64,000 nt of DNA from Blakeslea trispora (Eukaryota > Mucoromycota > Mucoromycetes > Mucorales > Choanephoraceae), in assembly GCA_025331445.1 (NCBI GenBank), contig JAIWNE010000048.1:124001-188000 (forward strand), read 5' to 3'. Below, in pieces: positions 34,007 through 44,229 of this stretch. The notes under the pieces are model-generated. The model was not told where the DNA came from, did not search any database, and saw nothing but the letters and a program-made list of their open reading frames with translations. The position numbers were made by a program, and so were the translations under genes. Each line of letters opens with the position of its first letter. Within the stretch, counting starts at the first letter, position 1.

Positions 34007-34907
34007 TCAACATTCATTTGATGGTTGACTACTTTCAGTTTGTAGTAATTGACGAAAGCATACTTGACTACAGACCTTGGAGGCAATTGGAAGAGGATCA
34101 AACTGAAGAACTTCAAGTCCCGAATGAAAAAGAGGAGCAAGACAGACATCACACTGATCAACCAATTCAAATGGATCTGGTAACATCATCTTTTTGTCAG
34201 GTACCTCAGACGCCAACAAAACCGCTCGGGAATCTTCATCTGCCTGACAGATGAGACCAATCGTTTGTTGACAGATGGTCTTTAAGGACATCCATTGACC
34301 TTGAGGTTGTGCATCCATTGGGTTACTATCAAGCCAACAACGCTGAAGATCCAACTGTCTTACAGCAGCCGGAAGGCAGTGTAGCTGGTTATTGGTCAGG
34401 TCCAAGATGGACAGATCTTTTAAGCGACGTAGTTGAGAAGGGATCTGTTGAATCTGATTGTTGTGTAGGTAAAGTTCAGAGAGATGGGTCAACAAGCCAA
34501 TCGATTTCGGAAGCTCGGTCAGTTGATTATGACCAAGATTAAGTTCCTGAAGGTGCTTCAACCGCCATAGATCGTTGGGTAAAGCTGTTAGTTGATTGTT
34601 CTGAAGTTGAAGTGAGACTAAGGTCTGTAAGAAAGGAACGGCAGGTGAAGCAATACGCTATGAAGAAGACAGATGTTTACATAAAAAAAAGAAAGAAAAA
34701 AATAGGGAGGGGGGGGGGACAATTGTAGAATGGTTGAATTTTTTTTTTCCTTACTAGCTCATTCAAGTGTAGAAAAGAGAGATAAGCCTTGGTAACAAAG
34801 TTTAGAGTATCTGTAGGCTTTTTCTTTTGCCCATCTGATGTATATAAGGTGGCCACACAGCCATTCATATGCCATAGCACAGCTGATTTATGCTCATCTT
34901 TAGACAT
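34007..34907 (-). CDS. Leucine-rich-repeat protein with C-terminal Cys motif
   Basis: Two exons, 34907-34755 and 34657-34007, 267 aa. After ~50 residues come four to five LRRs of the SDS22/ribosomal-inhibitor spacing: LVSLQLQNNQLTALPNDL, LQELNLGHNQLTELPKSI, LSELYLHNNQIQQIPSQL and LSILDLTNNQLHCLPAAV. The C-terminal part has DQCDVCLAP and VCSQVCFRQL, two Cys pairs that could bind a metal or form a small zinc module. A similar LRR plus Cys tail occurs in small fungal LRR proteins of unknown role. The intron contains a G10 tract (34709-34718). It probably acts as a protein-interaction scaffold; the function is not known from sequence. Confidence 0.82.
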
Positions 34908-35844
34908 AGCATTTCTTTTGATTTGTTAAAATAAACAAAGAAAGAGTGAAAAATAAAAATAAAATAAATACGCGCCAAAGATGAGTTTAAACTAGTTCAA
35001 AGTACTAGCTAAAAGAAGAAGAGAAAGGCTTCTCCTTGAAATAAGAAAAGTTGAATGCGTGTCCTTTAAGTAATTTAGCATGATGATGAAAGGTATGGCC
35101 TGAGATGTACAAGCATTAACATGTATTGAGTCAACAAAGACTCCCTCAAGCAGCGATACATCTCCCCCTCTTTTTAATCCAACAGTTGAATCAAGACCAT
35201 GAATTGCAATGTTCTCTTGTTGGAGACGATAGAAGAAAGGAAATGAAAGCAATCCCATATTGCCTCTTCTTTTTTTAGTCAGACGAGTCTAATGAGAAGA
35301 CGGATGTACTGAAAGCACGATTTAGATAGACTTCATACAGCCTTATTTCTTTTATGCCAAAAAGATGTTTATTTTCTGTAGAGATCCATATGCAATAAGA
35401 AAGAAAAACACTAGATTTAAGCAATATCCCTATCAGTTATCCATACTTTTTAAACCATTGCTTCTTGTAACAATCTAACAGTCACGTTGCACCAGCCCCA
35501 TATACAGCTACGAGTCTCTTGTTAATGAGCTCCTACGTTAAATAGTAAAGGACCATCTCTATGCCAAGAAACTAACAGCTTATAGTTTAAGTCAATACAT
35601 ATATTTTAGCACCTTTAGAATAGTATAAATATCCATAGTTTTATTGAATAAAATATCATCTTGATCTTGATCTATACATAAAATATCCTATTAAAACTCA
35701 GTCTATTACACTTCTACAGTCACACAAAAAAGATGCGTTTTGATCGAATTTTCCATATTCTTTATCTACTTTTCTACGCAAAACTTAACGTGCCTCTTAA
35801 GAAACTCAGAACTTCAAGCTCAGAGCAAGTTTCTGTTATACCAA
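34908..35844. other. Intergenic with one unexplained minus-strand ORF
   Basis: AT-rich. The minus-strand ORF 35258-34992 (88 aa, containing IAIHGLDSTVGLKRGGDVSL) has protein-like composition in its first ~55 residues but no family I recognise. It may be a relic exon. The rest is non-coding. Confidence 0.35.
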
Positions 35845-36770
35845 GATAGGTGACATGGTTGGTGTAGCTAGTACCAGTGTCCAAAGAGTTGCCAACTGAA
35901 TCAAGGAAACCGGACCATTGCAAAACAAATCACCTGATCTGCCCAAAGTGTTGTCAGAAAGAGATTTAAATAATCTTGAGTTGATCGTTAGACACTATCC
36001 TTTTGCTTCTTACAACCAAATTAATTCTGAGCTCAAGTCGGTTCATATCACCATTCACAGAAACACCTTGATAAGCTACTTGAAAGATATGGGTTTTGCA
36101 TCGTACTTCGCAGCTCATAAGCCAAGACTGTCTAAAGTAAACAGGCTTAAGCGACTTTGATGGGCCCAAGAACTGGTCAATTGGCTATTAGAGAGTTCAA
36201 GACGTGTTGTGTGGTCTGATGAGTCACGATTTACTGTGGAAGGTTATCGTGGAGGAAACCAGAGTGCTCCGAAAGCTAAGCGAAAGGTACCAAGAGCAGC
36301 ATATTGTGCCCATAACAAAGTGGACTGACGATTTTGATCCTTTGGTCTTGTGTGATGGATCTGTAGATCAGAATGCTTATGTCAACATCCTGACCAAGAA
36401 ATTCATGTCATGTTTCATCGAGTTGAGCAAGAAAGAAGAATTAGGGCTTCATACTACAAGAAGATGGCACTTCATGCCACACGGATAAGTATGTAACTTG
36501 ATAGAGACATACACACCAAATCGCCCACTTTGATTTCTGACCACCACAAAGTCTCTGATCTCAACCCGATTGAGTATTTCTGTAGCTCTTTAGATAAGCT
36601 CATGGAAGAACAAAGTCCTAATGTAGACAATGTGAAATGATTGGAGTCAACTCTGCAAGAAGCTTTGGGACAGATCAGTGTTGATTTTGCAACACGTTTG
36701 GTTGAAAGTATGAAGGACCGCCGCCAAGCAGTTATTGATGCTAATGGTGGACCAGCCAAACATCAAAGTT
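35845..36770 (+). pseudogene. Tc1/mariner-like transposase relic
   Basis: Decayed DDE transposase with in-frame stops and frame changes. An HTH-like start (DMVGVASTSVQRVAN then a stop) leads to a second HTH region (NRLKRL then a stop at 36160). The catalytic blocks remain readable: RRVVWSDESRFTVEG (36195-36245; first Asp), GSVDQNAYVNIL, then QEDGTSCHTDKYVT (second Asp, near 36455) and DLNPIEYFCSSLDKL (Glu, near 36560), ending MKDRRQAVIDANGG. This is the order of Tc1-family transposases. I could not find convincing terminal inverted repeats. Confidence 0.75.
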
Positions 36771-36942
36771 CACTTTTTTCTTGCTTTTTCTTAAAACTAT
36801 AACTCAAGCTACATTCGTGCTGAATTTGGGAAAACAAGAGCCCTTCTTGGTCTTACTATGTTTATTGCATGATGCAGTATGCTTCTCGGCATTTCAAAAA
36901 ATTATTTTTCAATGCATCTTTTTCGTGTGACTGTACAGCAAA

Positions 36943-38236
36943 AACCCTAGAGCCACTGTGAATGAAGCAATGGAAAGCCTCACCAGCCAATTTGAAGGAC
37001 TTTAGACTGCAAAAACTGCTGTCCATGATTTTATGGTCAATGATTGTACTCTTACCATTAAGAAAGCTCACTTTGAGCCTCGAGAAAGAAATTCTCCTGT
37101 CAGCATTGAAGCACGCTTAATGGTACCTGAGAGAGAATGCACATTCTTTGTTCCTGCAACTGCATACAACACTTTCATGCTGGCAATTGAAGAGTCTGAG
37201 AACAGTTACATAACTGTCAAAATTCTAGATCTTCAACCAGATGCAATGAAAACTCCAGAAGAGATTCGAAAAAGACTCAAAATCCTTACGGACGTAGAAA
37301 AAGCCAAATATGCTAGAGTGAATGGTTTCCGTCTATTATTCAAAGATAGACTGAGCCATATCATTCCTTCATATGCGAGGTCTCTTTCCAACCCTAACGA
37401 ATATCGATTATACGAAGGCTCTCACAAAATGAAAAAGTCGGCACTGCTGAGAAAGCCGATGAGAGGGTTATTTTTTTCCTCTCGGTTTCTTGAATCAGTT
37501 GTTGTTACGGCAAACCACTGGTTTTTCATTACCAGCTTCTGTGTATTTGTCCACGCAAAAAAAATGTTGATGACTGTGCAGATTACTCGAGAGTCGGATT
37601 GCAAGAAAGCTCGAGTAGGCAAAGACATCTTTGAGGTCACAATACGCTTTTCGAGTCTTGAGCTGCTGTGCCTCTGGCTTTTTTTTGGCCATGTCAATGA
37701 ATCAAAAATGCAGGCTTTCTTTGGATCTTCCATCTCAGTCCTGCCAGAAACAATCAAAGAGAGCTATGAGACAATATCATCCAAAGATATTTTTACAAAG
37801 AATGAAATTTCTTTCATTCAAGCTCCTCGACTGCTCAACCAATATGTCAAAAATCAGGCAGGAAAACGATGGATGCTGATTAGTCGAAAGTACAAGGAAC
37901 AAAGCCTTATCCCAGCACATCCATTGTTTGTTAAAAATGGCAAAAAAACACCAAGAAGCGGCCTCCTTGGTGCTAAGGATCTTTGTTGAGAAAAGAGGCA
38001 ACCGCAGGATAAAGCCATATGTAAATCAACTGCCTGAAACATCGCCGAATACTACCATTCAGCTGCTCAAAGGTTATGTTGATACATTGAGCAAGCAAGA
38101 TAAATTCGATGCAGAAGCATTCAATCATAAAAAATTGAAGAAGGATATGCTTCAGATCTACGAGAAAATCCTTGCTGGCGAGATAAGAAGAGAAAACATC
38201 TCACTTGGAAAGAAAGCAACAAAAACAATGCAATGA
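36943..38236 (+). pseudogene. Degraded DDE-transposase-like fragment and adjoining ORFs
   Basis: The first part, read in frame across a TAG stop at 37003-37005, gives NPRATVNEAMESL, then TAKTAVHDFMVNDC and HFEPRERNSPVSIEAR. This resembles the N-terminal helix-turn-helix part of a fungal IS630/Tc1-like transposase. The long ORF from 37033 to 37989 then continues with sequence I do not recognise, and a further frame (37928-38236, ending ...SLGKKATKTMQ) overlaps it. The catalytic DDE blocks are not seen. It is probably a rearranged transposon piece joined to other sequence; an unknown host gene is possible for the second half. Confidence 0.4.
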
Positions 38237-39750
38237 GCAGTTCCAGCTTTTCGCTGTTTTTTTTAACTGCATTAAAATGATAACTTATGTAAATACTTTT
38301 ATCTTTTGAAATAAATGAATTGACAATGAGAATGCTAGAAAGAGATGCTTTTGTTTCGCTTTAATATATGATAAGCTAGCTGGTTTTACTGAATGGATCA
38401 TAATATCATTTCTATAGTATATACCATTCCCTTCTCGAGATCTTTAAGCACTATCGTTATTACAAACAGAAAATTAAAGCAAGTCAACGTAAATGTCATT
38501 TTCACAGCAAAGAACATTCCAATAATTACTTGTTCAAATAATAACTCTTCAATAGCACCTTCTTTGCTGAAGATCTCTACAAAAGTCTCATATGTCTCGA
38601 GAGGATACCCTACAGTGACTTTGGATATGTCTGTAGATTCTAACCGAAGTCTGTTTACAGATAAAGGACTCTGCCTGTGTAGCAAATGATTTTGCAGCAT
38701 CTCACTCACAAGAACATTCTTTGTTTCGGTTCTAGAATACTTGGTCTTTGGTCGTTTATTAGGATAATGGTCGCGCTATTCACCAAAGAATAGAGTTCTC
38801 ACTGCAAAGATCAAACAAATCACTAAAAGTTGAAAAAGTAAAGAAGCTCTCTATATTTGTATGTATATCTATCTTTATTAAAATTGGCATCCATAGAATA
38901 AGGCATAAACCCCCCTCTTAGTTTTCTCAAAAGAACCCAATGTAAAGTCCTTTTTCAATTAACAGAGTCAACCACCTGAAGGTGAGGGTTTATCTGACTT
39001 CATTCCCCCCCCCCAGATCCCAACCAACAAGATGTTGGGTGAAGTCCACCCCCACTTGAAATGTATGATAAAGACCATCAGGTAAAGAGAATAAAGTAAT
39101 AAAGCCTTTTGCTCATGCATAGTTTTATGTGGCGGCTCAGTGTACTTTGAAGCTATAAGAATTTGAAGTTCTGCGCATTAGGGTTTTACCACCAAAGTTT
39201 TTTTGTTAAATGCCTACGTAGGTACTTGATAGCCCTTAGGATACAAGAGTTTTTTTTTTTGGTGTACCTAACTTATGTTTTGGTGCTAATTTTTTTCTTT
39301 TGGTACCTGAATGTTAAATTATGCAGCTATTTCTTTTTCGCTTGCTGGATTTTATTTCTGAATTTCTATTTTGTGATTTGAACGATCTTCAAAGAGTATT
39401 TTCTTGCAGTTTGTAGAGTGCCAAGGGAATGTTCCTGGCAATCTTGACCTTACTTTTTACAATGTAGAAATGGCTACTGTAGAGTTGCAAGGCAGAGGAA
39501 GGAGGAGAATGGTATGAAGGGGAAAAATAGTGGTTTGGTTGTTAGGCGTATAACAAGCCAATTGCCTCAGGGCTCTAGTTATCAGCAGCTAATTGGAGCA
39601 TTTCAGGGAATTAGAACCAATTATCTATGGTATCATGAGAAATGTCATTACTGAGTTTGTTATAGACGTCTTCAAATGTACCTGAAAGGCTACAGAAAGG
39701 GAGGAAGGAGAGCAACTAGTTGGCTCGGTTTTCGGCGAACAGACAAGCAT
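38237..39750. other. Gene-free flank of the CACTA-like element
   Basis: About 1.5 kb, AT-rich, with a C11 run (39005-39015) and scattered short ORFs without recognisable content. No TIR pair of its own is visible. Confidence 0.45.
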
Positions 39751-39768
39751 CACACGCGGTGAAAAATT
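39751..39768 (+). repeat. Left terminal inverted repeat of CACTA-like element
   Basis: CACACGCGGTGAAAAATT; perfect 18-bp match to the complement of 43698-43715. Confidence 0.9.
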
Positions 39769-39904
39769 TCTTGATTTTTTTGAAGAAAAGTGCCAGCAAA
39801 ATTTTGGAGTCATATTTATACCATATATGAAAACTACTTAAAGGACTATTTTGATTGGACGAAATACAAGATATTTTATTGGTTTAAAAAAGTTCAGGAT
39901 TTGA

Positions 39905-40510
39905 TAGCTTACCTACAGCCTAGGGTATCATCCTCAGGCACCAGAATGAGCTAATAGCGTTTGCTTGACCAATTCGATCTTTGCAATTGCCAACTAAGCC
40001 TAATCTGACTTATGCCTTTTGATGAACCATAGATTTGCAGATAGTAGCTTCTACGACAATACTTGAAACAAAAGACATGAACTAAATAGATACATTGTTA
40101 AAACATGTTCTTCAGAATATAATGCAATTTGAGATTACCTTACGAGGACGAACTTTCTTTTCAAGCTTGCATTGTGTTCTAATATAACTGAAATCATTAG
40201 TCAAACGAAATTGCTTCAGCATAGAAAAAGAAGCTTACCTTCCATAACAATCGCGAAGGACTACAACTAGACATTGGGATGCATATCTATTAATCTTGTT
40301 TTAATTAATAAGCATGTCAAATCGTTGCAATTCTACTTGATTTAGCTTACCTTTGGTTTTGAAATAGCAATTATGTAGAACTACAAAGATACTACTTCAA
40401 CTAACAAAATATTATGGATTAGAAAAACAGTTCAAAAACGAAATAAATGCTTTGTTTACGGCTGCTTACCATAAAAAGAATTTACTTTCTGAAACTTGAC
40501 AACCACCTTT
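39905..40510 (-). repeat. Array of repeated mini-units with splice-donor-like motifs
   Basis: On the minus strand, GGTAAGC (or GGTAATC once) recurs at about 40470, 40351, 40239, 40139 and 39913, i.e. spacings near 119, 112, 100 and 226 (about 2 x 113). Each is preceded by a related 40-50-base block that begins after a TAG. Two blocks share the pattern TTGTAGT[T/C]CT, then ATTG[C/T]TAT, then AAGGTAAGCT, and a third is more diverged. They could be repeated mini-exons of an opposite-strand gene or subterminal transposase-binding repeats. Stops in some blocks argue against a full protein. Confidence 0.5.
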
Positions 40511-40531
40511 TTCACTTAATTGGTTTCAGAA

Positions 40532-43432
40532 ATGGGAAAATCAATCGACAGACCCTACACTGTTCTCAAACATAAGATCAGTAAAAGATTTGATTGTACT
40601 TACCTTGATTGCAAAAAGTCGTATACCAAGAACCACAGACTCACTTTGCACATCAAGAAAACCCACAAAGGAAACAGCACTGAGGACGACATTCAACCCA
40701 TGAGTGGCGTTTCTTTTTCTTTTGATGAAACGCCTACCATTGATGCAGAGTACGAAGGAGATTACGAACGTGATTCAGAAGAAGCACAAGTTGATGAAGA
40801 AGAGGATGAGGATAGTGCAGAAGATAGTGATTTCGAAGATGATGAGGAAGATATGACAGATGTCAGAAACAGCTTGGACGAGATCATGGCCGAGCGCCAA
40901 GCCGAGTGGGACCATGATGTTTCAGGAGGAAGCCCCTTCCGAAACGCTCAAACAATGATCATGATGTGCCTCTATAATGGCTATGTAGGCATGATGTCCA
41001 GAAGTCAGCTTAAGACTTTTTTGTATGGTGTCCAGAAGATAGTTGAAATTGCTGTCCAAGAAACAAAAGAAGGAAGGGTGTTCAAGATGCCAAAGGCCAA
41101 CATGATCATGAGAGGAGATGCAAACAAAAAGTTCAGTGGCCCTTCAATTACTACTACAACTACTTCTCATGACGTGGTCGTCAAGGGACAAAAGCGAGAG
41201 AGTCAATGTAGCTCAAACTTACCTTCTGAGCATCTCAAGTTGTCCATGGCTAATCCTGTCATCAGCTCCAAGATCAGCGCACTTCCAGATCGCACCCACG
41301 GTGCATCAAAAAGCTTGGCAAATGGAACAAAGTGGAAGGAACATGCCTTATTCCAACCACCACAGATTACCGTTGGAGGAAAAGATTTCTGGGTAGGAGA
41401 TGTTGTTCAGGTAGAGAGATCCAACCTGCTCTTTCTGATCAAATCCTTCTTCCGCATTAATGGTGTTGATTCAGCTGACGGCTATTATGTTCTGGTGATG
41501 CACAACTCTTTTGGTTTCTTGCCAGAAGTCTCTACGATTGCTCAAAGCCAGCTCGTTTCAGTTGTTAACAAGAGCATGATGACTGAAAACAACTGTTGTG
41601 CGCTTCTTCCCGGTGCCGATACCATGCCTCGATCTTTGTCAGGTGAACAGAAACACCTCCTGTTCGGACAAAATCCATTGAAAGTGGCAAACACCGAAGG
41701 GCCTGGCCAATTCTACAAGATGGTAATTGCCCCTATCATTCTCTTTACGGATGATACATCTGGTGGTTCGTCGAAGCAGCACTTACCGTACGAGAGCTGG
41801 TCAATGACATATGCTGCTCTGTCATTGGAGAAACGTGGGTGTCGCGAGAACACTATGTTTGTTGGCTGTGCACCAAAGAGTGAAGGGCTCAATGCAATGC
41901 ATTTTGTCCCCTCTCTTGCTGCTGATTTGTTGAAATTGGAAAAGGGTATCCTGTTGTATTCTAGTCACTATGATGAAATGGTATTAGTAAAGGCGCCTCT
42001 TCTGTTCATCTCTGCTGACAATCCAGCCCACTCTGACATCTGCGGTATCATGCAGCAAACCACCTTGTACTTCTGCCGCAAATGCTACACTTTGAAGCAA
42101 AGCAAGAAGAAAAGACAGACACTTTTGGAAAGCAATGTCACTCCCGATGCGCTCAACAAGCCAGGTCCAAAAAGGTTCAAGTCACATTATGTTTTGGCAG
42201 CAACACAAGAAAACAGAAAGGATGTCCGCATGGAAAGTGAGATGCCCGGCTCCACATTGACAGCTGCTGATTACAGCTATAAAAATACTGGATCGAAAGA
42301 TCTCTTGCATCTTGAATCGTTTGATCCCGCTCTCGACACACCAGTGGAGGTATTGCATTGCTTGCCTCTAGGTGTTGTCAAATACTTGGTGACACATCTG
42401 GTGAAGGTTACTCTTGCTGGAAAAGGCAATCAAGACCGTTTAGCTAGCTTAACCAAAAGGTTACAAGACAACAGAAGCAACACCTCTTACAGCAGAAACT
42501 TCCGAGGTAACCTTCGACATGTTGGCTCTTTTGTGGGACGCGATTTCAAGCAGTTAATCCAGGTCTTGCTATTGATTATTGAAGAAGAATTTACTGACAA
42601 TGAAGCTGATGCTAACGTTCTACTCTTGAACGAACCACTCAAAGGCTTGGCAAAGCTTTGCTCTCTGGTGTTTATTCGTGAGACAGCAACAAACCTTGAA
42701 GAATATGCAATGGTAGTTATAAAAGCAGTTGAAGAGCTTACTCAAGCTCTTTATAATTTCGATGTCATCACTAACAACGAGACACCATTTTCAACTCGGC
42801 CTAAGGTCCATTATCTTCATCATCTTCATGAAGATATCCTTCGCTTTGGATGTGCATTGCAATACGAGACAGAAAAAGGTGAAATGTACAACAAGTTTAT
42901 CAGAGAGCAGTTGTTTCACACCAACAGACACTCTCCCTCAAAAGATGTTGCTGTTCGTTTTGGCAAGCAAGAAGTGTTACGACACATTATAGACGGTGGC
43001 TCTTGGGTGAACAAAGAAGGCAGCAGAGTGAAGTATGGTCAAGATATCGAGAGTGTGATTAAGTCGAATAGAGACGAATTCATGCAGACCATTTTTGGTG
43101 TTCGTGGTTTATCTGACCCAGGCTACGATCCAGTTAAGGGCAAACTAGAGCCAAGATTTTCGGGTGTCTTTGAAGATGAGTACGAAAACCGTTTTGTTGG
43201 TGTTGTTAAAGAAGATGGTGTGAGTGTACGAAAGTACACGGTAGCTGCCAGAAGAAGTGAGAGCTTGTTAGAATGTCAAGCCACAGACGAAGTGTTTGAA
43301 CTTGTCGCGTTACAACCATCGGGTATCTTGGATACACACTCTGCCTCTCCTACAATCAATTTATATGTCAATCTGTTTAAGTTTGGAACTATCACGCTTT
43401 TGAATAGCTGTAACATCTACTCTTACCATTAA
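40532..43432 (+). CDS. Plavaka/CACTA-type transposase-like protein with N-terminal C2H2 finger
   Basis: A single-exon, intact 966-aa ORF; the start is the ATG at 40532. Residues 22-45 form a C2H2 zinc finger (C22, C27, H40, H45). An acidic low-complexity stretch follows (~70-105). The core matches the Plavaka-type Tnp2-like transposases of fungi. LFTDDTSGGSSKQHLPYES (Asp407-Asp408, the DDxSGxxSK motif) precedes APLLFISADNPAHSDICGI with a YFCRKC knuckle. Further on is RPKVHYLHHLHEDILRFG (from residue 756), then a TNRHSPSKDVAVRFG block near the end. All these conserved landmarks are present without stops. It probably cuts and pastes the surrounding element. Family naming is from motif memory and would need a search. 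Confidence 0.8.
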   Translation: MGKSIDRPYTVLKHKISKRFDCTYLDCKKSYTKNHRLTLHIKKTHKGNSTEDDIQPMSGVSFSFDETPTIDAEYEGDYERDSEEAQVDEEEDEDSAEDSDFEDDEEDMTDVRNSLDEIMAERQAEWDHDVSGGSPFRNAQTMIMMCLYNGYVGMMSRSQLKTFLYGVQKIVEIAVQETKEGRVFKMPKANMIMRGDANKKFSGPSITTTTTSHDVVVKGQKRESQCSSNLPSEHLKLSMANPVISSKISALPDRTHGASKSLANGTKWKEHALFQPPQITVGGKDFWVGDVVQVERSNLLFLIKSFFRINGVDSADGYYVLVMHNSFGFLPEVSTIAQSQLVSVVNKSMMTENNCCALLPGADTMPRSLSGEQKHLLFGQNPLKVANTEGPGQFYKMVIAPIILFTDDTSGGSSKQHLPYESWSMTYAALSLEKRGCRENTMFVGCAPKSEGLNAMHFVPSLAADLLKLEKGILLYSSHYDEMVLVKAPLLFISADNPAHSDICGIMQQTTLYFCRKCYTLKQSKKKRQTLLESNVTPDALNKPGPKRFKSHYVLAATQENRKDVRMESEMPGSTLTAADYSYKNTGSKDLLHLESFDPALDTPVEVLHCLPLGVVKYLVTHLVKVTLAGKGNQDRLASLTKRLQDNRSNTSYSRNFRGNLRHVGSFVGRDFKQLIQVLLLIIEEEFTDNEADANVLLLNEPLKGLAKLCSLVFIRETATNLEEYAMVVIKAVEELTQALYNFDVITNNETPFSTRPKVHYLHHLHEDILRFGCALQYETEKGEMYNKFIREQLFHTNRHSPSKDVAVRFGKQEVLRHIIDGGSWVNKEGSRVKYGQDIESVIKSNRDEFMQTIFGVRGLSDPGYDPVKGKLEPRFSGVFEDEYENRFVGVVKEDGVSVRKYTVAARRSESLLECQATDEVFELVALQPSGILDTHSASPTINLYVNLFKFGTITLLNSCNIYSYH

Positions 43433-43697
43433 TAAAAAAAATTTCATTTGTAAAAGGACTTCTTCAAAAAAATGTGTCTGGGTAGAAAAGGACTTAGCAA
43501 AAAAAAAAAAAAACGAAAAAAATCAGAGGAATAAGAGGGCAACCAATCGTATTGCTCAGAACTTAAGCCTCTGAGCTTGTAAAAGTACTTCTCAATTTTT
43601 GAAGTAGCAAAAAGTAAAAAAATTCATAAAATAGTCTTTAAAAACGGTTTTCAGCCAATCATAGAGCTTACTGCAGTATTTTTACCAAATTTAATCG

Positions 43698-43715
43698 AAT
43701 TTTTCACCGCGTGTG
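43698..43715 (-). repeat. Right terminal inverted repeat of CACTA-like element
   Basis: AATTTTTCACCGCGTGTG on the plus strand; perfect complement of 39751-39768, followed by AT. Confidence 0.9.
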
Positions 43716-44229
43716 ATTTCATTTTCGGTCTTTAAAAATGGTATACGCGATTTGCTCCATCTGCTGTCAATCAAAGGGGCTAAAGTGGCCTGTCACTTGC
43801 TTTACATTTAATCCCTTTTGAAAGAGGAATGACTGGCTTAATTAATAAAGAAATACACTTACTTAAAAGAGATAAAAGACGTCATATTCGCTATCTAGTT
43901 AAAGAATAGTACTTGAATAAGAGAGAAAGAACCTCTTTCTTTCTGACTCTAAATTAGATGAATATATATAAAAAAAAAGCACAACACTATTAAACAGTTC
44001 CCATGTTCACACACGGGGGGGGGAAAGCGTTCCTTTTTTTTTCAAAATTGATTTGGAACCTATAAACAGTAAAGTGTAGAAATCATGCATTTTTTTTTCT
44101 CATCATTTTACAGGTCCGCTAAATCCCGCTCGAGTAACCCAAGTATACGTACCTCCTTTATAAAGGCTTTCTTTGTTTACTGCTTTCTTTTTCTTTTCTT
44201 CTTTTTTAAACAAAACTATTTACAAGAAA
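43716..44229. other. Intergenic, NIPSNAP promoter side
   Basis: 514 bp, AT-rich, with a G9 run (44017-44025) and T runs. A pyrimidine-rich leader precedes the NIPSNAP ATG. No gene. Confidence 0.55.

Larger units (their letters stand above)
39751..43715 (+). mobile_element. Complete CACTA/Plavaka-like DNA transposon
   Basis: A 3965-bp element bounded by perfect 18-bp terminal inverted repeats: CACACGCGGTGAAAAATT at 39751-39768 and its complement at 43698-43715. The flanking dinucleotide is AT on both sides (39749-39750 and 43716-43717), a possible 2-bp target duplication. The ends start with CAC, as in the CACTA superfamily. Inside are one intact transposase-like ORF (40532-43432) and, in the left ~750 bp, a set of repeated units with GGTAAGC on the minus strand. 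Intact ends plus an intact long ORF suggest recent or current activity. Confidence 0.85.
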
